From NCBI RefSeq assembly GCF_963675165.1, contig NC_087391.1, positions 2,499,001-2,563,000 of the forward strand: a stretch of 64,000 nucleotides of DNA. The letters run 5' to 3'. Shown here piece after piece: positions 43,428 to 55,074 of this stretch. The translations under genes were made by a program, and so were the position numbers. The notes below the pieces were generated by a model that searched no databases, was not told where the DNA came from, and saw only the letters and a program-made list of their open reading frames with translations. The stretch's first letter is position 1. Every line of letters begins with the position of its first letter. Origin of the DNA: Halichondria panicea (taxonomy: Eukaryota > Porifera > Demospongiae > Suberitida > Halichondriidae).

Positions 43428-44828
43428 ATGAAAGCTGGTGTGAAGGCTGAGCAAGTCAGGGCCACCGAAAGACAATCCAAACAAGAAGTAACTAAGCTCT
43501 TCAATAATGCCACTCCTGCAAAGCACAAGATGAAAATAAAGGCTTCCACTGAGTGGAAACATAAATTCTCTTGTTTGGCCTATCGCGGGCAGATACATAT
43601 TCCTACTACAGATGTGGAAAAAGATGATCTTTTGCAAGCAGGGCTAGGTGAAAAAGAGATTTCTTTCCATGACATGAATGCCAGTGCCGAGGAATTTCGA
43701 GATATTATCTGTGGAGAGTTCCCTCAATTGAAGAAAGCGGGAGGTTTTCAACGATGTAAATGCAGGTGGAAATACTGTCTATTTTTGCTCACGGTGCCCT
43801 GGAAACTTGAAACAGAGAGTAGGCAATGCGAAGACTTACATTCGTCCCCTTCAGAAAGATATGGACCTTAGTGTCGGGTATGCTTATCTGTTTTTTTGTC
43901 GATAAAAGCTGTTTCCCACAATGTAACGTATGCCGGACTAATTGTTTAGTCAACCTAATCACCCTTGTTAAATCATTTGTATTGTGCTGACCGTGTGCTA
44001 TTTCGTAATTGATAGCCTGAGGAGGAGTGTCTCACTTGTGGTACGTATTTGCCACTCATGGAGCTAGAAAATCAGTGTGAAAAAGCTTAGAGTGATTCCA
44101 AGAAGTTTTTGTTATGGTATATACGTATAAATATTATATATAAAGCAGCCCAAGAATGAGGACAAGGCAAAATGGTGTGTATGTGCATGTATTTGCTTGT
44201 TCGTTGTCTAACAAGCTGTATCTATAATTATGTACAACAAATCATGTGTGTAGTGACCTCCCTGAAGTGCATTTTGTGAGTCGTACAACCCATGAGAAAA
44301 GTCCATCACCTGACCTCCCTGAAGTACATTTTGTAAGTCGTACAACTTTTGGGTGCTGCTTACTCAGTGTGCTTACTCAATGTGTTTACTTTAGGGCAAT
44401 CACTATGATGTGGAGGAGGCTACCCATGCAACAAATCTTAACTGCTTCTGATTATACGTTATACGTGTTGTAGCATGAGTAAGTGTGTCTACTCACAGTG
44501 CTTCTCCACTATTGGGAAAAATTTTCTCGTGGAAAGTCCAGAAAAATGATCCTCTTTGTCTTGACATTCGGCGGGAATTTGTGGTTTGTGATGCGATACG
44601 TGAAGCAAAAAAAAGAAATTCTCTGAGTGGAAGTAAGTTAGACAAGTGTCTGTTGTTAGGCTCAAGGATGTGCTACTTCCACAGGTGACGTTTGTTGGGG
44701 AAGGAGCAGTAAACAGTGGTGGCCCACGAAGAGAGTTTTTTCGCTTGTTGGCGTCAGAAGCTTCAAACACGCTCTTCATTGGAAATGTTACAGCAAAGTT
44801 TTTTGTAATGAATGCTCAAGCTCTTCAG
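43428..44828 (+). pseudogene. HECT-type E3 ligase gene fragment (G2E3-like family)
   Basis: The first block (43428-43870) reads ASTEWKHKFSCLAYRGQIHI, PTTDVEKDDLLQAGLGEKEI and FPQLKKAGGFQRCKC. A frame change near 43755 then gives KQRVGNAKTYIRPLQKDMDL. This is the N-terminal region of the HECT-family proteins common in sponges and cnidarians (from memory). A second exon candidate at 44016 reads PEEECLTCGTYLPLMELENQ. The exon 44685-44828 (GT-AG on both sides, 48 codons) has VTFVGEGAVNSGGPRREFFR, the hallmark start of a HECT domain. No downstream HECT lobe or catalytic Cys region was found, so the gene is incomplete. Confidence 0.6.
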
Positions 44829-46700
44829 GTTAGTACGTTGACATGCATTCTCTGTAATGTGAACACCCTTTCACTGACTGTGACGTTTTATGCCACAATG
44901 TCGAATAATTTGTCTGTAACTTGTGAGTCAATCTCTAGCAATCACAATTTTGGGTATTCCTCTTCTCTGTTCTCTATTTTCTGACTGCTTTATCGTTACT
45001 TACCAGATCAAGATAGTTAATGCTCATTTCTAGCATTTCAAGAAGACATTCCTTGGTGTTTTCTCTTGTGCTATCTTCTTCAATGCAATAAAACTTTACT
45101 GCTTCCAGAGTAGCTTCACAAACACAGCCATGTAAGGTACGCATTGAATAAGGTAATAGGGCCTCTAGTCATGTGATACATCACATAGTTATGTGACTTT
45201 ATATTTCTATCGGAAATCCATTATCAAAAATGGCCGAAAATCAACTGTAAAAATTGAGATTAAAAATCGATTTTCAAAATCGATGATGCACACGCAATTA
45301 CATTCTGCCTGAATTTTTTTGCAAACGGCGTTCCATATACCTCAACATGTACTATAAACAACAGTGCATACACTCCTGGCTGCCGCTGGTACTAATCAAA
45401 GTTTCATTCAGCATTAGACTTTGAACTTTTGGCATCGATCCTTTTTAACAACAATCATCCTCGATCATTACCCACTCCTGCACTTTCCCTGCGACTCAAC
45501 TCTGCATGCAACTATCTTCAATCCACGATGCAACAAAATTATCATAATGTGTGTATCAATTAAAATGTTATATAGCTCCACCGAGGCAGGCATTCATTAT
45601 TTTTGTAGCATTATTACCGAGCAGTTAAACAAAGACTGCAAAGCTCTTAGTACATGTGATATAACAAGGGAGGAGATGCTCTCTGCTGCCTTTTCCTGCA
45701 GCTTTAGGTGAAGTTGACTCGACAACAGACCATTGAAATTTACTCCAAAGGGGCCAAAACCCAAAGAAGGCAAAGCTACGTCTGCTGCTGCCAGCAATAA
45801 AAAAAAAAGTACAGGTAAATGATTGTGGTCTTGATTAGATTGTCTTTCATAATTTTTTTTACACAACTAGGAAAATGCAGCTAAACTTCAAAAATATTAG
45901 GCACGGTCACTTGTATGCAAGCTATTTTAAGTTAATGTACGCCCCAAGACACTAAGAGAGCGAAAGTGAAGCCTAATCCAACCATAGATAGAGTAGAAGG
46001 GGATTGGCAATGGAAGTGGTTCACGTGATGCTTTTACATTGAAGACCTGTACCAAGTGCAAAACCATCCGTGTTTCGCCTAATGTGTAGTGAAGGCAAAA
46101 ATCAGCTTTCTATAACCCCCAAGTAATGTTTAGGAGAGTGTTTTTCAAACTAGACTTTCCTCTAGCACACTTCGCCTGTATTAATTTGACGTTTTGATCA
46201 TTTATATACTATTATCATTGTTTTGTGATGAATTAATTTATTATTATTATTATGTTTTTAATCATTGTACCTTGAACAATCACAGCTAGATGCCAGCAGA
46301 TATTTCCCCCGATGATAAGTAATAATTCTATCCACCCCACCATACACTAACTCCAAGAAGGACATCCTTATAATTTGTTCACCAGAAATAGCCTTCAATT
46401 TCGCGCCAAACTACCGCCAAACTACCTGGCTATTTGCCACATGACTTCCGGTGCCACGCCCACTCATTTATGAATCTAATTAGCGAGGTGCCGTATACTC
46501 CACCTGATCCATGCTGACATATAAACTGTGAAAGTGTTGTGTAAACTGTGGATAATGAATAATGATGATTATGCTGCGCTTTTTATAGAATTGCATGTTA
46601 CCTCAGCTCAGGAGTTGTTTTGTTCCACTGAACACTGCACTAGCACTAGCTCTCTGCACTGTAAATAGCTAGTGAGTTAACTATCATTATGTTGTCTACA
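44829..46700. other. No supported gene
   Basis: Short frames only. GAAAATC/GATTTT-rich inverted sequence lies near 45230-45290 (AAAATCGATTTTCAAAATCGA). Confidence 0.4.
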
Positions 46701-48770
46701 ACTGTAAAGCATCGATTGCTTGACAACGGCTCGAGCACCCTTCAGTGGCTGGAAATTACTCCTTCGATGTGTACTCAAAGCTGTTGATGCTGTTAGGATC
46801 GTTGTGTCGAGTACCTTGGTGTACCAGGTAGATGTCCTTTTTCCTGTATTACGAAATGTGGAGAGATTAAAGGGTAAAATGTTTCTGCTAGCTATACCAT
46901 TCCTATATCATCATTAATAGGCTTAATCGATCCACATCTAAACATGTCCAAAGTTATTGGATTGATTAATAGAAGCTCAAATTTCCAGCTTTGCCCTGGC
47001 CTTCTTCATGATTGGTATGAGAGAAAGTGTGACACGGCAGGGTTTCGTCAAAAAGACATCAGAAGTTTTGAAATTCCTTGCAAACGATACGAGTGTAATA
47101 CATGCCTTCTATGGCACAAGCCTTTCACACCATCTACATAATGTGTGTTCTGAGTGCAAAAAAAAAGCAAAACGGCTTGTACAAAATTATGAGTATGCTG
47201 TTACTGTTACTCCTAAACAGAAAGATGCATGGTAGGTGAGACTCCTCATCAAATTACCCAGTTTCAAATTTATCTCCTGCAAGTCAAATGGAAAGAATGA
47301 AGCGTTTAAAGAAGGATCTGGATATAAACAACTTCATCAGCAACACTTTCTTTGACCTTCTTGGAGATCTTTTTGGACATGATATTTATAATTTCTTTTG
47401 CAGTACAGTTGAGTCATGTTGCATGTGGTGAGAGTAGTATCAACATTGTTATTGTAACACCTTGTATCTCAAGTGGTTGTGGTTACAGTATAGAGATTTG
47501 TGACGTAGGAGTGGAGGAATGCTTTTTGTGCACAGTCTATTGGAGTTGCGTACTCTTCCTAATGAACTCTTGGTATTAGTGAGGAAACATTAAAAGGACT
47601 ACGCATTACTGGTGAGTGACGTGCATGTTGGACAACTACCGTATCACTAGAATGTTTACGAAATTTGCGAGAGTTAGTCAATTTGCTACAATAAAATCTA
47701 AATACGGTACTACATGTATCACTGATACTGTATGTATACATGTTTATTGCCATGTTTACCATGATTTCCCAGTCAAATCATTTGTCGAAATGACCAAGTT
47801 TCTCCTATGTCAGCCAAACTCAAATGACCTCTTCCTGTCTTCCTGCTTAGTCAAGAGGACACCGTCCCGGGAACCCCAATTTCAAGGAGTGTACACAGAA
47901 TGCTGTGGCCATTAGAGTCTTTGAACCTAGATCGCGTAAAGCGGCTTCTAGGTAATGAAGATCATATATTAAGTAAAGATGATGAAGTACCTTTGCCAAA
48001 ACGTAAGCGGCACTAACAGAATTTTTATATCGCTCACAAAGTTCTATATTTTTTTATATAACTTATACTAATTCTGATATGACATGTATATATATAATAA
48101 TTGTTGTATGACAATGTCACAATCAAATCTTCAATCTATGGGACTAGTTGTTTCCTTAGTTCAACGCTCTTCTTTGTAGATCGTTTTTCTAGTCTCTTGA
48201 ACTGCTCCATCCACATGGCAGCAATACACATACAATTTAACTATTTCAGCTAATAGCCAAGCAACATCTTCTTCCTTTTCTATGCATTGACATAGCAGTG
48301 TCCAGTGGAACTGAACACTGTCGCTGTCCACTATCTTAGGTCTTTTGAGGTCTTTTTGAGCATATGACTTGTAAGTAGCACTCGCGTTTGCTTCTCAATG
48401 TCCACAAATAGGGTAAATGCCTGGTTATTCAAAGGAAATAAACCCTAACCTTAACCTTAACCTTGGCCATCCATTCCTTTGTGTACTCCAGAACATCACT
48501 GTCATTGTCACTCACTACGACCATATCCCCAAGACATTCAAATAAATGCTGGTATTTCTGGTATTTCTTCCCAAAGATGGTTGGTTGGCATATGACAGAG
48601 CTTATAAGAAATGGAGCAATAATTATAGGAAACAGAAGTCAAAAGGCACCTGATTAAGAGTTACAGAGCAGTAGTCTGAGTAGACCAGCAGCTTTCCATT
48701 GACAAGAATTGTAATCTGTTGCAGGATGTAAAATTAACATCCGGTCATTGCATGGGCGAAAGGGGTCTAT
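46701..48770. other. Possible exons of an unidentified gene
   Basis: Frames near 46944-47235 (SNFQLCPGLLHDWYERKCDT; HLHNVCSECKKKAKRLVQNY) and 47840-48015 (ending VPLPKRKRH before a stop) look protein-like. I recognise no family and could not join them by splice sites. They might belong to the HECT gene upstream. Confidence 0.25.
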
Positions 48771-50521
48771 GCGGCGTTGCGGCACTTGATTCTTCAGTCT
48801 AACGGCTTGGAGGTTCGGAGTGATTTGAAGAGATTTGACAAGGGTCAAACTATCATCAACTATCAACTAACGAGCTCAATGGCCTCTGCACCACCTCTGG
48901 TTACGCCGCCGGCGGCACCACCACCAAGACTGCCAAAGACCCAACTGCACTACGGGTACAGTGAGTTTTGCATGATCACGGGAGCCACCAGGTGTTGATG
49001 GTTTAGATGGTAGGCCAGGGATTTATGGCGTGGATGGTAGGCCAGGGGTAGATGGCGTGGATGGTAGGCCAGGGATAGATGGCGTGGATGGGGTGCATGG
49101 AGTGAACGGTTTGACGGGAAGAACTGGGATAGATGGTATGAATGGGTCGAGTGGGATGAATGGATTGCCAGGGGTGGATGGTGCGAATGGAACTGATGGG
49201 GTGAATGGACAACGTGGAGAGAGAGGAGAGAGAGGACCAGAATGATACAATCATTAATGGCACAAAATGTAAGTAAGTTGAATTGTATGTCCTGAAAGTT
49301 CCTAGAGAAATTCCTTACAAATAAATAAATTTTATTGTGTTTACAATCATTGATTATTTTTTCACCGTGTCCTTTTCTTGCAGAGAGCACTAACAAAAGT
49401 AGTAACTCTACTGGCGGGACTACTCCCTCAACCTCTACCACCCACCATTGAGGAGGCTTTGTTACAAGTATCTTCTGAGGTGGAGAAACAGAGGGTACTG
49501 ACCACAGCCATTGCTACAGAGAAACAGGAACAGCAAACCACTACCACGGTTAGTGCTATGGAGGAGACGACGCCCATTGTCGTCACCACCCTGAGTGGCC
49601 CTGAGATCACTGTCGTCACCACCACTGTCGTAACCACCCTGAGTGGCTCCGAACCCATTCTCGTAACCACCCTGAGTGGCTCTTGGCCCACTGTTGTCAC
49701 CACCCCGAGTGGCTCTGCTCATGAGTCCAACACTGGACCTTCGGCTGGACCGTCTGCTAGGCCATTCCGTAAAAGAAAGCGATCACAGGAAACTGTGAAC
49801 ATATTTTGTGCATCTTATAATTTTTTCTCATCTCTTTCCCCTTCATACTTGCAGGAAAACTTCGATACGCATGAACTTGAGGACAGGGGGAGGGGGAATA
49901 ATTGCATTGAGTTACTTGAGGGCAGGCGGGCCATATATGGATGTTTGAATAATTCATACTTACATAGGAGGGACATTTTCACTTTAAGTTTAAATATACA
50001 AACTGGATTTTCGATGTTGTTTGGCCGGCATATGGATTGTTCTGTATCTTAGGAATTCTTGCCTATAAAAATTATTTTGTAGTTACGGTGTAAAGGTTCT
50101 TGTATATAAATATGAGTGTTAGTGGGGATGGTTGCTTGGATTATAAATTGACTTAATTCTTTTGGTGACTCTGGTGAATTCTAGTTACTGCTGTATGTGA
50201 TGTAACGGCTTCTTCTTGCCTATAATTATAAATTAAGTGGAGTTGATTTCTCTCGCTGATTCTGTATGGCGTTAAAAAAAGGCAGACCATGTGCTACCCT
50301 TTTTAGTTTGAATTATTATAAAGTCATTCTAATGTATATATAGAGGCTGTAAGAAACAACCAAGTACAATTACAAGACTTTAAGCGATGGTAATCCATGT
50401 AACTCTGAAGCAGTCAGCAAGAGTAATTTTTGAGTATGGCAACTGTTGAAGTAAATGGAAACGGCAGTAGCAAAATACCCAAGCCGAATTTTCAGGATCT
50501 TTGATCACTCGTGTGGTCATA
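48771..50521 (+). repeat. Segmental duplication, copy 1 (collagen-like gene)
   Basis: Matches 61262-64000 in direct orientation, starting at TGCGGCG and continuing to CTCGTGTGGTCATA, where the window cuts copy 2. Copy 1 lacks a 551-bp segment present in copy 2 (61491-62041) and an internal duplication near 63.3 kb. Confidence 0.9.
48991..50052 (+). pseudogene. Collagen-like gene, copy 1, frameshifted after the collagen exon
   Basis: From 48991 about 28 Gly-X-Y triplets are encoded (GVDGLDGRPGIYGVDGRPG ... GQRGERGERGPE), with Asp and Asn frequent at X/Y and little Pro. The stop at 49243-49245 arises where copy 2 has 11 extra bases (GATTTGACAAC); in copy 2 the frame goes on to the donor. The next exon starts at 49381 (RALTKVVTLLAGLLPQPLPP) and carries a threonine-rich repeat of VVTTLSGSEP type and a basic RPFRKRKRSQET end. 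It then splices to ENFDTHELEDRGRGNNCIEL. No signal peptide was identified. Confidence 0.6.
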
Positions 50522-50715
50522 CGGCATATGCTCCTGATGAAGTGGTTGTATCCAGGCTTGGCTTGTAAGAATCCCGGAGGCTTGCGATGAGAGACACCAT
50601 GCACATGGGTTCAAGGCACTAGCCTTAACCTTTCCTCACTAGACTGATGACGGGACACCGAAAGGAGCGTTAAGATTTTGGAAGAGCGTGGCATTAATAC
50701 AGGCTCATTGCTGAT
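50053..50715. other. 3' part of duplication copy 1; no gene
   Basis: Non-coding; shared with 63240-64000. Confidence 0.5.
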
Positions 50716-51087
50716 ATGAAAGTAATACTGAGTTGCCTAAAAGATTTTCACGATGCTTTGCACAATCTTGTAGAAAATAACGAACATGTGGTATTTTTAC
50801 TCCCAAAACAGAATTCCATTGTGAACTCAATGGAATTGAGAGTGTGGGGTAAAGCAAAGTGCTACACTCATCGTGATTATCAGTTCGGCAAACAGTATCA
50901 GAAGTTTTGTACTCAATATCTAGCGAAACAATTTCAAGAAGGTCCAGCAACTATAATGTTTAATGTTCTCTTATTTGAAAGGAAACCAGCCTGGAAAAGA
51001 AATGGAGAAGGAAGTGACGAAATTGCGAAAAGAATACAAATCGTACCGTTAACTTTAACGATCACAATCAAAGAACAATTAGCCTAA
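50716..51087 (+). CDS. Hypothetical protein, 123 aa
   Basis: An uninterrupted frame from ATG 50716 (KVILSCLKDFHDALHNLVEN, RVWGKAKCYTHRDYQFGKQY, GPATIMFNVLLFERKPAWKR) ends ITIKEQLA at 51087. Amino-acid composition looks protein-like and there is no repeat content. It could be one exon of a larger gene. No family is recognised. Confidence 0.35.
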   Translation: MKVILSCLKDFHDALHNLVENNEHVVFLLPKQNSIVNSMELRVWGKAKCYTHRDYQFGKQYQKFCTQYLAKQFQEGPATIMFNVLLFERKPAWKRNGEGSDEIAKRIQIVPLTLTITIKEQLA

Positions 51088-51369
51088 AAGCACCTATAGT
51101 TTATACACCTATAGTTTTGTATTCAAATGTATTACTTTTTTTGTGTTAATTGAGTTTTAACGAATTTCATTATTGAACTGATGTGATGATGTGAACTGAA
51201 CTGATGAAAAAAAAATACTATGCATTACATGTTAGCAAGATTGGTTAACATCTTCGCTGTCGATATAGATAGCCATAATAATATTATTAGTCGTGTGTGC
51301 ATGGATGCACGTTGTTGTTATGGTTAATTACATGTAACTTTCATGTTCAGGGTACATGTATATATATAG
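51088..51369. other. No gene seen
   Basis: AT-rich spacer. Confidence 0.35.
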
Positions 51370-51862
51370 ATGACATAACAACCTATATTAACAAATCATC
51401 TGTTTTCATCTTTGCTGATCATACAAAACTAATTTAAAGAGTGAGCTCACAAGAGGACTTAACAGACCTACAAACGGACCTTGACAATCTAATGTCTTAG
51501 TGTGAAAGTGGAATCTCTCTTTAAACACAAATAAGTGTATCAGTATGCATATACATTTGGGCCAAAAAATCATTCGCATACCTACTCTTTAGGTAACACA
51601 CCACATGTAGCTATGTAGATCTAGACTGTCCGACTAACCACTTGAAATAGCTAGTAAACCCTGATACTTCAAGGACGAAATCTTTGGCTAGTACGGTATG
51701 GTGAAAGTTAATTATAAATTTTGTCTACAGAATCGTATAAATACTTAGGCATCACGGTCCAAAAATCTCTCTCGTGGTCATCACACGTAAACACGATATG
51801 TAAGAAGGCCTTCACCTCATTAGAAAAGCAATCCAGTGTGCCTCAATCAAAATATTGGTCGC
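51370..51862 (+). pseudogene. LINE reverse transcriptase fragment
   Basis: DDITTYINKSSVFIFADHTK is the LINE FADDTK catalytic region, with the second Asp changed to His. It is followed by SSQEDLTDLQTDLDNLMS. About 180 bp of unrelated sequence separates this from SYKYLGITVQKSLSWSSHVN and ICKKAFTSLEK, the downstream thumb region. Stops interrupt it and both ends are missing. Confidence 0.7.
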
Positions 51863-52231
51863 ATGTGTGCAAATAGAAGCCTCTATTCCTGTGTGTACGT
51901 ACAGGTATCTCCTCAGACGGGAAGAAAGGAAGAGTACTTAGTTGAGGTAATTATAAGTGTTGAAAGCCTAGCTTGTAAGTTAAATAATGTATAGGATTTG
52001 GATCAAGATCAACTCAACGATTCCGGGATATTTGATTCAAGTTTCTGTGTAAGTTTGGGAGGACCCACCACCGGCCAGTGATACTGTGAAGCAACGGCCA
52101 AATGTAAGCTTTGCACATAATTATTGCAACAAACACTACTACTCAGCCAGGATTCGGACAACCAACCAATATATAAAACGTCACCCATAATTTATTTACC
52201 GCTATAATTATGGTATAATAAATATATATAT
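51863..52231. other. No gene seen
   Basis: AT-rich spacer with a CATGCATGCATGCA stretch at about 52237. Confidence 0.35.
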
Positions 52232-52627
52232 GTGTTGTGCATGCATGCATGCAACACAAACATGCAGGCCAGACATATTGAGAGCTACGGAGTATATCTG
52301 ACACAATGCCAGCTCGATGAGGCTCTGGACCAGAGCTGCAGCTCACCCACTCGACTCATGCGTAACTTAATCTCATGCTTCTTCCCTCCGACGCTGCTTG
52401 CTAAATCCTCATGCTTTGGAACGAGACGCTTTCCGAAGCTCAATGAAGAGTTCAGTAAGTTATAGCTATTATATATAATTATAACACCATAAGAAATCTG
52501 TATGATAAACTCATGTCATACGCGTACAGGGTTTGTGCAGAAGAAATACCCAGCAGTGGGAAGGTCAACTCTTGTAAATGCTGTCAATGACACCCTCAAA
52601 TCTACTGGCCTGATACGTGTTCTGTGA
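52232..52627 (+). CDS. C-terminal exons of a second BEN-domain gene (partial)
   Basis: An exon ending at 52454 (RHIESYGVYLTQCQLDEALD, SSPTRLMRNLISCFFPPTLL, FGTRRFPKLNEEF) is joined across a 75-bp GT-AG intron to 52530-52627 (RFVQKKYPAVGRSTLVNAVN, stop). Phases agree. The arrangement is that of a BEN domain: P-x-R-L-x-R-x-L, F, then KK-P and a final Asn-rich helix. Upstream exons are not visible in the window, so the gene is truncated or its 5' part is lost. Confidence 0.6.
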
Positions 52628-53690
52628 ACATTTTGTCAAATCCAACCACTCGTTACCTAAATATACATATGTACAGTTTCCGTTGAGTAATGGACTTCCC
52701 TCAAATCAGCTGGTTGGTCATGTCAACATGCTTCAGGTAAGTATCATGTGTATATTTATTTCATCCAGCCACTCGTTACCTATGTACAGGTTCCATTGAG
52801 TATTGTGACACTGCTTGCTCATAGAAATTCCTATGATATAAGTGAATATATTCAAACTTGATAGCTTCAAACGATTTGTGCAGGACAAGTGAAGTTAAAA
52901 TAATCATAATGATGAAGAGTAATTATTTCATTGAACCATCGTTTCACAGAATTTACTGGCTGTTTTATAGCGGCGAGTTCCACATGAAGCTTTGAAATTG
53001 GTTTGTATGTCTTTTGAAACGGTGTATATTCAATCAGTATACCACCACTATCCAACTCCCTCTTCTTTACATCGACTATTTTCTTAACTATAGCCAGCGT
53101 AATCTGAATCATGGCCGTTGACAAAGACGATCATTACAGACACACGGTCGCATTCTTGTTGCAAATGCCGATATCCTCTCTCTAGTTGCCATCAATTTCT
53201 TGGTAGTCTCTGTAAACAACCAGGTGTTCTGGATAGGAATATGTTCATGGATGGGTCCATGGTTGGGTCACTTCTGACCAAGTAGGATTTCTTATTCTTG
53301 CCCTCCAACTTATAATTATAATCATTTTTCAAGCAACCAAGCAAATATAATAATACAGAGTATAATTAATATGTCTTGGACAAAAACTTTGAGAAACATC
53401 TCATACGTACGTACCTACCTAGTACCTAGCTCAACTAGAGCACTAAAGTGCAAACCCTCGGCTGGTGACATGATTATAAAGAAACCAGAAGACTGATATA
53501 ATGCAGTGCATATAGTGATGTTGTTATCATCATCATGCATGACTTGCACAGCAACTCAGGAGCAATAAAACTAAACCAGACTGGAGGCATGCTGAAACAT
53601 TTGAGAACAGGTAGTAGTACTATAAATATATGCACTGTGGATTAGGATCACAGCAAAGAAGCATGGAGTCTCAGAGAAGTATGGCTCCAG
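52628..53690. other. No supported gene
   Basis: The phrase CCA(A/G)CCACTCGTTACCTA...TGTACAG is repeated at 52640-52680 and 52766-52795, a small diverged duplication. Confidence 0.35.
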
Positions 53691-53714
53691 GTCCTGCATG
53701 GATCCCAGTCAGCT

Positions 53715-54132
53715 AAAGCAAGCTTTCTGGTTTAGTGACCCTGTTCCAATATTGTTCCTGGTATATACAGCTTTCTACTTTAGTGACCCTGTTCCATTGT
53801 TTCTGGACCTGGTACAGGATCACTTCAGTTATAAGTAACGCATGTGCAAGTTCTGTTCAAGCTACATTTTGCTCGCTTTTATTAGACAATGAAGCTTTAA
53901 CACCGAAAGCTGCCACTATTAGAAGTACTGACTTGTTGTGTGGAGGCTACCCATGCTGTAAACGCAGTGCTAGAGCATCCAGGTAAGCAGACCCAGTCAC
54001 AAGCTTCTTAGCTTTTGCTCGTTTTTATTTGACAACGAAGGTTTAACATGAAATTCTGCCACTATTAAAATTAATAACTTGTTGTATGAAGGCTATCCAT
54101 GCTGTAAACGCAGTGCCATGGCATGCAGGTGA
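53715..54132. repeat. Two small tandem duplications
   Basis: TTTAGTGACCCTGTTCCA is repeated at 53731 and 53780. A unit of about 120 bp (TTTGCTCG..TTATT..GACAA..GAAG ... CCATGCTGTAAACGCAGTGC) occurs at about 53868 and 54015. Each unit ends AGGT(A/G)AG, a splice-donor-like sequence. Confidence 0.7.
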
Positions 54133-54514
54133 GTAGACTCACACATTACAAACAAACAAACAAACAGACCAACGGACTACTATACCCGTGGCCGCCCACG
54201 CGCGCCTCGGGTAACTAGTGTTCAAGCTGGTGCTGTGTAAGCGTTCTCTCGTCCGGGGAATCTCAAGATTCATTTCCGTATTCATAAGGGAGAGAAGCCG
54301 TACACTGCAATAAATCCTTTTCCAACTCTTCAGACCAGAGCCTCCAAGTAGAGACACACAGCTCCCTGGCTGAGACGAAAGGGGGCATGGTCAGAAGCCA
54401 CATGATGACACACCCACTTCCGGTGCTCATCTTTCGCGCTTATAACACACGCCCATTTGTATTTCGCGGACCACATGTAAATTTCGCACCACTACACTGA
54501 TAAATTCATGTAGT
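54133..54514. other. No supported gene; short (CAAA)n tract and CGGGTA inverted repeat
   Basis: CAAACAAACAAACAGACC at 54150-54168 is followed by TACCCG ... CGGGTA (54182-54212). The stretch HKGEKPYT near 54283-54306 recalls a zinc-finger linker but has no Cys/His set. Confidence 0.35.
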
Positions 54515-54811
54515 ATGTCTCTCATTAATGTTGGTACAGCAGCTTTTGGCTCACCAAGTCAAATATTAGTGTATCTAAGAAGTCTTGGTTTGCTCGCAGA
54601 CGACATGGATTGTGCTCGGTAAGACAGTATAACTCTAGAAAACATTATTACAACACAAATCATTATAGTTGTGGTGATGACATGGAAGAGAGATGTGAAA
54701 GATTGGTTGCCTGCAAGGCACGTAAGACTAGCAAAACTGTAATTCCCCTTCGGACTTGGATCCTCCTGATTCACCTCTGGGCCTACCAACTTCCAGTGTG
54801 TACAGGTGAAC
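54515..54811 (+). pseudogene. Merlin (ISXO2-like) transposase gene, N-terminal part, split by Gypsy D
   Basis: ATG 54515 starts LINVGTAAFGSPSQILVYLR. Exon 1 ends at 54618, a 50-bp GT-AG intron follows, and exon 2 begins at 54669. Joined, they give CARCGDDMEERCERLVACKA, a CxxC motif, then IPLRTWILLIHLWAYQLPV. This is the conserved pre-catalytic segment of Merlin/IS1016-type proteins. The exon is interrupted at 54811 by Gypsy D. Confidence 0.75.
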
Positions 54812-55035
54812 TGTAGTATCCACCGGAACTATCTAGAAGTAGCTGTAATGTATCTGTAATGATCTAGAACAATCTAGCTAGAATTGGAACTGTACTTTGT
54901 ACTTAGTGGAAAGTTCTAGAAGTTACTTTAGCTTTGTATATATAAGAAGGTTCTGTACTGTGCTCGGTGTGTTCTATTCTACCCCAAGAATATTTATCTA
55001 TGTCAAAGTGAAGACAATAATTAATAGATACAACA
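54812..55035 (+). repeat. Gypsy D 5' LTR
   Basis: TGTAGTATCCACCGG ... GATACAACA, 224 bp. TATATATAAG near 54934 may serve as the promoter TATA element. Confidence 0.95.
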
Positions 55036-55074
55036 ATTGGCGACAAGGATTAACTCAGAAGACAAGAAGAAGCT

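Noticed and set aside
48443-48463. CCCTAACCTTAACCTTAACC as a telomeric tract
   Set aside because: Only the first unit fits TTAGGG; the rest is a TTAAGG variant and too short to call.
49003-49441. Long minus-strand ORFs with PFTPSVPFAPSTP-type repeats
   Set aside because: They are shadows of the plus-strand Gly-X-Y collagen repeat; the plus strand has the matching splice sites and downstream exon.
54240-54340. C2H2 zinc-finger-like relic (HKGEKPYT)
   Set aside because: The linker-like peptide is not accompanied by paired Cys and His residues in any frame.
54770-54811. Reading CAG/gtgaac at the Gypsy D left flank as a splice donor
   Set aside because: Matching Merlin homology directly on the other side of the TGAAC duplication explains the site as continuous coding sequence.
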